Below, one piece after another: positions 36,291 to 43,458 of a DNA stretch of 64,000 bases (within the stretch, counting starts at the first letter, position 1; each line of letters starts with the position of its first letter). Location of the stretch: contig JBBIKC010000008.1 in NCBI GenBank assembly GCA_037445635.1, positions 25,394-89,393 of the forward strand, given 5' to 3'. Source of the stretch: JBFMCC01 sp037445635 (GTDB taxonomy: Bacteria; Chloroflexota; Anaerolineae; Anaerolineales; Villigracilaceae). The notes below the pieces were generated by a model, which was not told the DNA's origin, searched no databases, and was given only the letters and a program-made list of their open reading frames with translations. Made by a program: the position numbers and the translations under genes.

Positions 36291-36810
36291 ATTGTTTTGG
36301 ATTATCTTTCATGCCTTCATTTTCATCCAGATTAGATTCATCTGGAGATATTTCGTAGTCTGTTTGATCTTCAGAAATTTTCCTGTCGCCGTAATCCTGC
36401 GCGCCTTGACGCTGGCGGCGGACATAACTCATAAATCCATTCAGGGCTTGCTCGGTCTGGCGAATCGATTTGTAAAGCGATTCAAATTCGGGCTGGGCAA
36501 TGTAGTTCAATACATTCGCGTCGATCAATCTTGCCAGTGTCTCCATCAATTCGCCGCGCGCGATGGAGTAATAATGCAGGCTGTCGAGATAATGATAACG
36601 TCCGTAGGCTTCGCCGATATTGGCCGTCACATTCTTCGAGCAACGACGGATTTGCGGATACAGATCATATTTTTCATCGGAGGGCAGAGTCTTGGAAAAA
36701 GCATGTACCTTCGCCATCACTTCCAACGCGAGTTGATAACATTCCAAATCCTCAAACCCGCGCTTCCCCTTCTCGCCTGGCGATTGGTAAAGTGGTGGTC
36801 GTTCGGTCAT
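36289..36810 (-). CDS. Four-helix-bundle protein of the 23S rRNA intervening-sequence (S23) family
   Basis: 173 aa from ATG 36810; a longer frame to 36855 is translated repeat. Family motifs are clear: GFEDLECYQLALEVMAKVHAFSKTLP, YDLYPQIRRCSKNVTANIGEAYGRYH and YSIARGELMETLARLIDA. The last 40 residues are charged and unlike the core. Proteins of this family were first seen in spirochaete 23S rRNA inserts and are widespread at scattered loci. The role is not established. Here it interrupts a catabolic gene cluster and is bounded on both sides by the same short repeats, so it may be a passenger cassette. Confidence 0.85.
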   Translation of the reverse strand: MTERPPLYQSPGEKGKRGFEDLECYQLALEVMAKVHAFSKTLPSDEKYDLYPQIRRCSKNVTANIGEAYGRYHYLDSLHYYSIARGELMETLARLIDANVLNYIAQPEFESLYKSIRQTEQALNGFMSYVRRQRQGAQDYGDRKISEDQTDYEISPDESNLDENEGMKDNPKQ

Positions 36811-36825
36811 GGTTTCGCCTTGTGG

Positions 36826-36888
36826 GGTACACAAGTAGACACGTACACAAGTCACCTGTTTACCTGTGTACTTGTTTACCTGTCTACC
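36826..36888. repeat. ACACAGGT/ACAAGTACAC repeat, copy 2
   Basis: GTACACAAGTAGACACG on the left and CTTGTTTACCTGTCTAC on the right form an imperfect inverted repeat. The right end contains the stop codon of the phosphotransferase gene (36884-36886). Confidence 0.65.
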
Positions 36889-37783
36889 TTCCCACGTCCC
36901 TCAGCCATCCCTCGAACTCATTTGAGTCCATCTTCTCGACAGCGCGTCCCCATCTCTCAATCGCCCATCCCCAAAAGTCATAATCTATTTTTGAGATCTT
37001 CGCCTGGATGGCGGCCCACAGGCCCCAGCCCACATCGGACATGATCATGTTCAACTTCATGCGGGCGATCATCGCGGGAGTCGCCTCGCCGAAATACGCC
37101 GCGCAGACTTCGCGAATCTGCTCCTCGTTGAATTGCATCTCCTGACAAGTGTTCCCCAATTCAAAGGTTGGGTCGTTGTTGCCGCTGTATTCGTAATCAA
37201 TCAGCCATAATTGCTCGCCATCGTCAATATAATTTTCCGCCAACAGGTCGTTGTTGCATGGGACGGTCGCCAGGGGCTTGACGAACATCGCTTTTTCGAT
37301 GCGCGTCACCGTCGGCATTCGGTCGAGATAACCGTCTGGGACGCGGATGTCGCGGTCGCTGCAAATGCCGAGATAATATTCGGTGAGGCGGAACATGTTG
37401 AAGTCCAGGAGGAAGCGGGGGCCGGCGTGTAATTTCTTGATTGCCTGCGCCATGCGCGTCGGCATCCCGGGCGCGGACAATGATTCCTTCGACATGGTTT
37501 TCCCCGTTAAAAATTCCAGCACCATCACGTTGTATGCGGGCAGATGATACAGCACTTTCGGCGCCACGCCCGCCTCCGCCGCGGCCTTCGCATTGTGATA
37601 TTCGTTGGCGCGGTCCACGGCGAGCAGTTCCGTACTTTCGCCGGGCACGCGAACGAAAAACGGAGTCCCATCCACCTCCACTTTGTAGTTCGTATTCGTC
37701 AACCCGCCCGAGAGCGGCTGGACGGAAATATTTTTTCCACGCCAGTCTTCGATTTTGGACACGACTTCGTCAATGATCGCCAT
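36884..37783 (-). CDS. Choline-kinase/aminoglycoside-phosphotransferase-like protein (1)
   Basis: 299 aa. The protein-kinase-like fold of choline/ethanolamine kinases is visible: QPLSGGLTNTNYKV near the N-terminus, FFVRVPGES for the ATP Lys strand (Arg here), catalytic loop PCNNDLLAENYI and metal Asp in LWLIDYEYSGNNDP. The usual HNDL is NNDL, a change at a non-catalytic position; the catalytic Asp is kept. It should phosphorylate a hydroxyl of an amino alcohol or sugar. A paralogue is at 46014-46967. Confidence 0.85.
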   Translation of the reverse strand: MAIIDEVVSKIEDWRGKNISVQPLSGGLTNTNYKVEVDGTPFFVRVPGESTELLAVDRANEYHNAKAAAEAGVAPKVLYHLPAYNVMVLEFLTGKTMSKESLSAPGMPTRMAQAIKKLHAGPRFLLDFNMFRLTEYYLGICSDRDIRVPDGYLDRMPTVTRIEKAMFVKPLATVPCNNDLLAENYIDDGEQLWLIDYEYSGNNDPTFELGNTCQEMQFNEEQIREVCAAYFGEATPAMIARMKLNMIMSDVGWGLWAAIQAKISKIDYDFWGWAIERWGRAVEKMDSNEFEGWLRDVGR

Positions 37784-37800
37784 AAATGCTCCATTCCTGT

Positions 37801-37835
37801 AAGACCCTAAAGGTTTTTGAAACCTTTAGGGTCTT
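37801..37835 (-). terminator. Stem-loop after APC permease 2
   Basis: A perfect 16-bp stem AAGACCCTAAAGGTTT / AAACCTTTAGGGTCTT closes a 3-nt loop. It lies between permease 2 and the phosphotransferase gene on the same strand. It resembles the hairpin at 26746-26776, so it may be a family of repeated hairpins. Confidence 0.65.
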
Positions 37836-37847
37836 ACAAATTACCGC

Positions 37848-39476
37848 TTACTCAGGCGGAATCTCCTTGAAGGCGTAGTCCACATTGATGCCGCGCGCTT
37901 TCTGCGCGTTCTTGGCGAGGAGGTACCAGATACCCGAGAAGACCAGCACGCCGAAGACGACGGTGTAGGCGAGCGTACTGGTGAGACCCAGTTGCGAATA
38001 GAGCATGAACAGCATCACCATCACACCGCCGAGGATGAAGCCGATGACGCCGAGAATGGTCACCAGCGGAATGTTGCCGATCTTGTACTTGGCGCCGGGG
38101 GAGGCCTCGTACACATCCTTGGCGCGGTAGGGCAGCAGCGCGCCCGCGAGACAGGTGATGACAAACACATAGCCGCAGGCGAAGGTCACACCGAGCGTCA
38201 GGCTGACCCAGCCTGGATACAGGTTATAGAGCAGGATGACCGGGATGCTGGCGATGAAATACGCCCAGTGCGCGTTGGCGGGCGTGTGCCGCTTCTCGTC
38301 CACTTTGCTCACCCATTCGGGAAGCAGGCGGTCGAGCGACATCGCCACCATCACGCGCGTCATGCCGATGTAGCAGTTATGCACGATCTGGTGCGAGTTC
38401 AGGATGTAACCGATGCCGATGATGATGACCACAAGCGGACTCGCTGTCAGCGCCACGGCGATGATGTTCGGCCACAGCCAGAAGCCGGCAATGGTCGCTT
38501 CGCTCACGCCGGACCAATAGCCTGCTCCCGCTACATACAGAAATTCCGTGCCGACAGCTTTCTCCAGCGCGGCGGCGAGGATGGCAAGCAGGATGCCGGT
38601 GAAGATCAACGAGCCGACGATGATGAACATCTGGCTGTTGAAGGAGCGCGCGTTCTTGATCTCGCCGTTCTGCTGGGCGGAGTAGGTGGCCCATTGCAGC
38701 GACGTCCACGCGATGGGCGCGACGAGAATGGTCGCCAGCAGGCTGAAGGGCGGATTCAAATCCACGCCTGCGGCGGTGGAGGCGTCAATCGCGGTCTGCA
38801 CGAAGTTCGGTACGCCGCTCACCGCCATCGCGAAGGCGTCAATCTTGCCCATCGAAGTGGCGGGGCTGTTGACGAACAACACCACCAGCATGGTCAGGAA
38901 GGCGACGATGGTGCCGATGATCATCACCACCTGGAATCGGACATAGTTCTTGAATCCGCTGATGAGGATAAGCGCAGACACCAGGGCATTTAAGATGCTC
39001 GTGATGATGATGCCCCAGGATGTGGTGAACCAGATCCCGAGATTGGACATCGCCGCGTTTCCCGTCGTCGCGCCGAGACCGAGGAAGAGCGGCGCGAAGC
39101 CGAGATACGAAAGCAGCCAGCCCGAAAGCGCCACCCATTGCAGAATCCAGATCACGTAGCCGGACATCACCACAGTGAACGCCGCGCCGCCGCCGAACAC
39201 GCGGCTTTGAAACACGTAGTCGCCGCCCGAGCGCGGCAAGGCTGTCGAAAGCCAGACGTACACGAAGGCAATCGGAATCTCGATCACCATCGCCAGCAAA
39301 ATACCCCACACCAGTTTGCCGCCCGGCAGCGCGCCCGGCGCCCACAGGTACGTCCACGGGAAGATCAGGCCCATCGTCAGGATGTTATAGACGAAGGCCG
39401 AGAACGGAGACATGACACGCACCAACCCCGAGGCTTTTCGGGTGAAGACTTCAGGTCTTGCCGTAGCAGTAGCCAT
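37848..39476 (-). CDS. APC-superfamily amino acid/amine permease (2)
   Basis: 542 aa with about twelve hydrophobic segments. The N-terminus carries ARPEVFTRKASGLVRVMSPFSAF, close to the start of permease 1, and the next conserved block is STALPRSGGDYVFQSRVFGG. It should transport an amino acid or amine. AAAGGAGAAATGCA precedes the ATG. The metallophosphoesterase 2 gene lies upstream, so the order MPE-APC is repeated as at 28198-31125. Confidence 0.9.
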   Translation of the reverse strand: MATATARPEVFTRKASGLVRVMSPFSAFVYNILTMGLIFPWTYLWAPGALPGGKLVWGILLAMVIEIPIAFVYVWLSTALPRSGGDYVFQSRVFGGGAAFTVVMSGYVIWILQWVALSGWLLSYLGFAPLFLGLGATTGNAAMSNLGIWFTTSWGIIITSILNALVSALILISGFKNYVRFQVVMIIGTIVAFLTMLVVLFVNSPATSMGKIDAFAMAVSGVPNFVQTAIDASTAAGVDLNPPFSLLATILVAPIAWTSLQWATYSAQQNGEIKNARSFNSQMFIIVGSLIFTGILLAILAAALEKAVGTEFLYVAGAGYWSGVSEATIAGFWLWPNIIAVALTASPLVVIIIGIGYILNSHQIVHNCYIGMTRVMVAMSLDRLLPEWVSKVDEKRHTPANAHWAYFIASIPVILLYNLYPGWVSLTLGVTFACGYVFVITCLAGALLPYRAKDVYEASPGAKYKIGNIPLVTILGVIGFILGGVMVMLFMLYSQLGLTSTLAYTVVFGVLVFSGIWYLLAKNAQKARGINVDYAFKEIPPE

Positions 39477-39524
39477 TGCATTTCTCCTTTGGGTTGAAAA
39501 ATTTCAACGAACCGTTACTTGCCC

Positions 39525-39652
39525 GTCATTGCGAGCGGAGTTGGTCGAGTAGCGAGCGCTCTTTGCGAGCGTATCGAGACCAACGGAGCGAAGCAAACTC
39601 CTCATCGTGGCGGGGATTGCTTCGTCGGGAAGAGCGCCCTCCTCGCAATGAC
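39525..39652. repeat. GTCATTGCGAG palindromic element, copy B (long)
   Basis: The left end is GTCATTGCGAGCGGAG and the right end CCTCCTCGCAATGAC. Two internal hairpins (GGTCGAGTAGCGAGCG and the GATTGCTTCGTCGGG core) make it the longest copy, 128 bp. It sits upstream of permease 2. Confidence 0.75.
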
Positions 39653-39708
39653 GATAACCGTTTTTTATAACATCACGCCATACCTGCCTCCTGTGCGAAT
39701 TTTCCTGT

Positions 39709-40704
39709 TCATCCGCTCGTCATTTGATACCCCACAATCTCGCCGTCCGCAAAATTCACCAGACAGCCGCGTAAGATTCCCTCTCCGTACTCGCTGCCCG
39801 GGTTGATGCACGTCGTCCGCCCGATCTTCGCCACAGACTGCGATTCGTGGATGTGACCATGCAGCCCGAGCATCGGCTTGTACTTCTCAATCGCTTCGCG
39901 CACGGACCTCGAACCTGCCCCGTGCATGACGGGTTGTCCGCCCTGAACGATCTGCTCCGGCGGATCCTTCGTCCAATCGAGCATGGGACAGGTATCGAGC
40001 GTGGAATCCTTTGGCGGATCGTGGAAGTTAAAGATGGCCTTGTTCATATCGGGGACTTTGGCGGCCATTTCTTCGATCATCCTGCCGAGTTCCTCCTCCG
40101 AAACTTCGCGGGGCGTCTTCCACGGAGTCGGTGTGCTGAGACCGACCGAGATCATCGAATGATCGTCGTCCACCATCACCATCTCGTTCTCGCAGGCGAT
40201 GAGCGATTGCGCGCCCTCGCGCTTCAACGCGGCCAGCACGTCCCATTCGTCGTCGTTCCCGCCCGTGACGAAGCACTTGATGCCCGTGCCGTTGAGCCGC
40301 TCCTCGGCTAAGTCCACCCAGCGGGATAATTTCTGCCGCGCCTCCTCGTGGAAAAGTTTGTCAACGGCCTTGGGGTCTGCGGATACCGAGCGAAACTCGT
40401 CCTCGTCCATGATCTTGTAATAAAAACCGAGAATGTCCAGGCGGCCGATCAGCCCGTTCAATTCCTCCTGTGTGGAGAGATGCTCGACGCGTCCCTGCAG
40501 CGTGGCGCGATGATGTCCGTTCGATTCTTTGATGATTGGAATGAGCAGCTTGCCCTGGATGTCCCCGCCCATGACCAGCACATTTGCCTCATAGAACTTG
40601 CCCGCGTTGATGAATTTACGGTAAGTGCGTTCAGAACCGTGGAGGTCGGTTGCAAAAAAAAGACGGGTTGGTTTCTTGCCGGGCTTTTTCGAGAAGAATT
40701 TCAT
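39709..40704 (-). CDS. Calcineurin-like metallophosphoesterase (2)
   Basis: 331 aa from ATG 40704 with GGAG 7 nt upstream; an ATG at 40716 lacks a ribosome site. Motifs: FFATDLHGSE, LVMGGDIQG, FVTGGNDDEW and LHGHIHES. It is a paralogue of the protein at 30187-31125 over the whole length. The substrate is unknown. Its position next to an APC permease, like its paralogue, suggests that permease and phosphatase act in one step, such as release of a phosphorylated substrate. Confidence 0.87.
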   Translation of the reverse strand: MKFFSKKPGKKPTRLFFATDLHGSERTYRKFINAGKFYEANVLVMGGDIQGKLLIPIIKESNGHHRATLQGRVEHLSTQEELNGLIGRLDILGFYYKIMDEDEFRSVSADPKAVDKLFHEEARQKLSRWVDLAEERLNGTGIKCFVTGGNDDEWDVLAALKREGAQSLIACENEMVMVDDDHSMISVGLSTPTPWKTPREVSEEELGRMIEEMAAKVPDMNKAIFNFHDPPKDSTLDTCPMLDWTKDPPEQIVQGGQPVMHGAGSRSVREAIEKYKPMLGLHGHIHESQSVAKIGRTTCINPGSEYGEGILRGCLVNFADGEIVGYQMTSG

Positions 40705-40726
40705 TCGGCGCTCCATGAGCAGGAAG

Positions 40727-40803
40727 GTTACACAAACACACAGGTAAACAAGCGACGTGTGGACCTGTTTACCTGTGTACCTGTTTACGTATGCACTTGT
40801 ATA
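40727..40803. repeat. ACACAGGT/ACAAGTACAC repeat, copy 3
   Basis: TTACACAAACACACAGGTAA and the inverse CCTGTTTACCTGTGTACC form an inverted repeat. It overlaps the DeoR gene end: the stop codon (40785-40787) and the last few codons lie inside the repeat, so this repeat shaped the regulator's C-terminus. Confidence 0.65.
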
Positions 40804-41576
40804 CGAGCAATCAATGTCTCAACATCATGTTCTGCAAGTTCCTCGATCGCCGACGGATCGAACTTATCATCCGTGACGAGTTTGTCAATCTCGTCGATCG
40901 CGGCCACCTGAAAATTGGAGACCACCCCCCATTTGCTGTAATCTGCCACAACGATAATCTCGCCTTTTGTCCGTTCGATCATGGCACGGACGACCTCCGC
41001 TTCGGCGTTCGTCGGGACAGTGCCGCCGTGTTTGAGGCTGATCCCGTCCACGCCGATGATGGCTTTGTCCGCGTAAACCTGCCGCAGGTTCTCGATGGCG
41101 AAGCGCCCCGCAGTGGATTTGGAAGTCGGCTGGTATTCGCCGCCGAGCAGGTGATGTTGGAATCCCGCCTCGCCCAATTCGAGCGCGGCGTTCAGGTTAT
41201 TGGTAAAAACGGTAATGTTGGCGTTCGCACGGATCTGCTGAATAACCTGTGTCGTCGTCGTGCCGCTGTTGATGAACACGATGTCCCCGTCCGCGATAAG
41301 CGATGCGGCCAGCGCGCCGATTGCCCGCTTCTCTTCGGGATTTTTTTGGACCCGTTGCAGGTATTCGGGTTCGGAAGTGAGCCGTTGGTTGAGAATTGCC
41401 CCCCCGTGCGTGCGTTCGAGAATCCCTTCTTGCTCCAGCCATTCCAGGTCGCGCCGGACCGTCGCTTCGGAGGTGTCCAGCATTTCACACAAATCGGCCG
41501 TCCGGGCGATCTGATGAACCGCCAGATATTCCTGGATCCGCTCTCGCCGCTGGGCAGGGATGAGAGGTCTGCTCAT
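40785..41576 (-). CDS. DeoR/GlpR-family transcriptional regulator
   Basis: 263 aa from ATG 41576. The N-terminal winged helix has RRERIQEYLAVHQIARTADLCEMLDTSEATVRRDLEWLEQEGILERTHGGA-type sequence, and the sugar-phosphate-isomerase-like effector domain has INSGTTTTQVIQQI and VVADYSKWG. DeoR regulators repress catabolic operons and respond to phosphorylated intermediates. It is divergent from the plus-strand arm of the catabolic block, with a symmetric promoter region between, so it probably controls both arms and itself. The effector is probably a phosphorylated pathway intermediate. Confidence 0.92.
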   Translation of the reverse strand: MSRPLIPAQRRERIQEYLAVHQIARTADLCEMLDTSEATVRRDLEWLEQEGILERTHGGAILNQRLTSEPEYLQRVQKNPEEKRAIGALAASLIADGDIVFINSGTTTTQVIQQIRANANITVFTNNLNAALELGEAGFQHHLLGGEYQPTSKSTAGRFAIENLRQVYADKAIIGVDGISLKHGGTVPTNAEAEVVRAMIERTKGEIIVVADYSKWGVVSNFQVAAIDEIDKLVTDDKFDPSAIEELAEHDVETLIARIQVHT

Positions 41577-41621
41577 TAAGTTGGGTCTCAATAGTGTGAA
41601 CGAAATTGAATGCTTTGATGA

Positions 41622-41676
41622 TTCATTATATAAGAATCTGAAGAAATTTGCAAGTTTTTGTATTTTTCATTATAAT
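41622..41676. promoter_or_regulatory. Symmetric divergent promoters sharing one palindromic -35, with possible DeoR operators
   Basis: The palindrome TTGCAA (41648-41653) serves as -35 on both strands. To the right, exactly 17 bp leads to TATAAT (41671-41676, plus strand). To the left, exactly 17 bp leads to TATAAT on the minus strand (41630-41625). The 9-mer TTCATTATA occurs at 41622-41630 and again at 41667-41675, overlapping both -10 boxes, and is a candidate operator for the DeoR protein. Confidence 0.75.
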
Positions 41677-41762
41677 ATAAGCGTGTATATCCTCCTGCAA
41701 GACAGGGGAGGAATATTCGTTCAGTCAGGCAGGATTCTCGATGGCTTGCACAGGAGCAGTAT

Positions 41763-42554
41763 ATGACAAATAGTCCGGTTGGGATGGGTGAACAGAATCA
41801 GGCCGAGCGCGATAAATTCGAAAACGAATTGAAACGCATCCTCAAAGCCAGCGACGATGCCGGGATTCTCCTGCGGGTGATCGGTTCGCTGGCTTTTCAG
41901 TTGCATTGTCCCCAATTCGGGTATCTTCAGGCCGCCATGGGACGCGCCTATACCGATATTGATTTCGGCGCCTACCGCAAGCAGACAAAACAGATCCAGG
42001 AGTTGATGGCTTCGCTGGGTTACAGGGAAAACCGCGAGGTCTTTATTGTCTCTGAGGGCGAGCGTGCCATCTACGACAAACCCCAGGCGGGCCTGCACGT
42101 GGACATCTTCTACGAAAAACTCGATTTCTGCCACACCATTTTTTGGAAAGACCGCCTCGAAACCGACTCCCCCACCATCCCGCTCGCGGAACTCCTGCTC
42201 GAAAAAATGCAGATCGTCCAGATCAACGAGAAGGACATCATAGACACGATCATGCTCCTGCTCGAACATCCCCTCGGCGGCACGGACAACGAGACCATCA
42301 ACATTGACCGCGTCGCCATGCTGTGCGCGGCCGATTGGGGCCTGTGGCGCACCACCACCATGAATCTCGACAAGGTTCGCCAGCTTGCGCATACCTATCC
42401 TCAATTAACCACCGAGCAAAAACACAAAGTGGAATCTCAGGTGAATGAGGCCCTGGCACATCTCGACCAGGAACCCAAATCCCTCGCCTGGAAACTGCGC
42501 GCCCGCGTCGGCGACCGCGTCAAATGGTACAAAGATGTGGATGAAGTCCATTAG
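41763..42554 (+). CDS. Nucleotidyltransferase-fold protein, function unknown
   Basis: 263 aa with AGGAGCAGT before the ATG. The pattern IGSLAFQLHCP followed by YTDIDFGAY and later GLHVDIFYEKLDF fits the GS-x-DxD-x-D core of minimal nucleotidyltransferases. The C-terminal half is helical and charged. It could modify a small molecule or protein by nucleotidyl transfer. It is the first gene of the plus-strand arm. No antitoxin-like partner is adjacent, so a toxin-antitoxin role is not favoured. Confidence 0.65.
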   Translation: MTNSPVGMGEQNQAERDKFENELKRILKASDDAGILLRVIGSLAFQLHCPQFGYLQAAMGRAYTDIDFGAYRKQTKQIQELMASLGYRENREVFIVSEGERAIYDKPQAGLHVDIFYEKLDFCHTIFWKDRLETDSPTIPLAELLLEKMQIVQINEKDIIDTIMLLLEHPLGGTDNETINIDRVAMLCAADWGLWRTTTMNLDKVRQLAHTYPQLTTEQKHKVESQVNEALAHLDQEPKSLAWKLRARVGDRVKWYKDVDEVH

Positions 42555-42568
42555 CGAAGGAGACTGGT

Positions 42569-43378
42569 ATGACAAAGCTTGTCCATGACCTCATGCACCC
42601 CGGCCTGCTGACTTGCCGCCCCGATTCCACTCTGGGCCAGGTCGCGGCGTTGCTGAACCAGCACCATGTCCACGCGTTGATCGTCACCGACCGCGACGGG
42701 CGCGTCCTGGGCATTATCTCCGACTTCGATCTGCTGGCCGGTGAATGGCTCTCCTCCGACGCGGAAAGCCTCGCCGCCATGCGAAAACTGACGGCGGCGG
42801 ATTTGATGTCCCACCCGGTCGATTCAGTAGAAGCCAGTCTGCCTCTATCCGAGGCCGTCCAGGTATTAATCGAAAAGGATGTCAGCCGCCTGCTCGTTAC
42901 GGAACGGGGAAAACCTGTCGGGATCATTTCCCTGTCCGACTTTGTTGCCAGCCTGGCGAGGGCAGAAAAACCGTCGCGCGAAACCGTCGCGGATGTGATG
43001 TCCGATGCCATCCTGGTCTGTCGCGACCAAACACCGATCCTGTCGGCGGCGCGCACTATGACCCAGGCGGGCTGGCGCTCCGTCCTCGTCGTGGACGCGC
43101 GGGGCAAACCCCTGGGCGTCGTCAGCGGCAAGGACCTGCTCCCATTCGTCAAGAACGGGATAGACACGAGTCTCACCGTAAGCGACGTGATGCACCCTGC
43201 CCTGACGATTGACATCCACGCCAGCCTGCGCGAGGCCGCCGACAAGATGATTCGGAACCATCATCACCGCCTCGTCGTCGTGGACGATGTCAACCCCGAG
43301 GCCTTTCCGCTGGGGATCGTCTCCTCCTTCGACATCGTGGCCGAGATGGCACGCCCGGGCTCGGTGTGGCAAAAATGA
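42569..43378 (+). CDS. Protein with four CBS domains
   Basis: 269 aa, all CBS: pairs at about 1-120 and 140-268, each repeating a VxDVMxPxxxxVxxxxSLxEA pattern (LVHDLMHPGLL, ADLMSHPVDSV, VADVMSDAILV, VSDVMHPALTI). CBS pairs bind adenine nucleotides and act as energy or signal sensors. No catalytic domain is attached. It follows the nucleotidyltransferase-like gene by 14 nt with GAAGGAGAC before the ATG, so it may regulate that protein or a pathway enzyme. Confidence 0.9.
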   Translation: MTKLVHDLMHPGLLTCRPDSTLGQVAALLNQHHVHALIVTDRDGRVLGIISDFDLLAGEWLSSDAESLAAMRKLTAADLMSHPVDSVEASLPLSEAVQVLIEKDVSRLLVTERGKPVGIISLSDFVASLARAEKPSRETVADVMSDAILVCRDQTPILSAARTMTQAGWRSVLVVDARGKPLGVVSGKDLLPFVKNGIDTSLTVSDVMHPALTIDIHASLREAADKMIRNHHHRLVVVDDVNPEAFPLGIVSSFDIVAEMARPGSVWQK

Positions 43379-43388
43379 TTTAACCCAC

Positions 43389-43414
43389 AAGGTATTGCCG
43401 AAAGGTAATACCTT
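43389..43414 (+). terminator. Weak stem-loop between CBS and FAD-GcvT genes
   Basis: AAGGTATT and AATACCTT form an 8-bp stem with a 10-nt loop followed by TATATTTTC. It may partially terminate or mark an RNA end within the plus-strand arm. Confidence 0.4.
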
Positions 43415-43458
43415 TATATTTTCAAACAAACCATCGGACTATCAGACCAGGAGATTAC

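Noticed and set aside
41763..43378. Toxin-antitoxin pair formed by the nucleotidyltransferase-like and CBS proteins
   Set aside because: The proteins are larger than MNT/HEPN pairs, the CBS protein is a full four-CBS sensor, and the DeoR-linked promoter fits a metabolic role.
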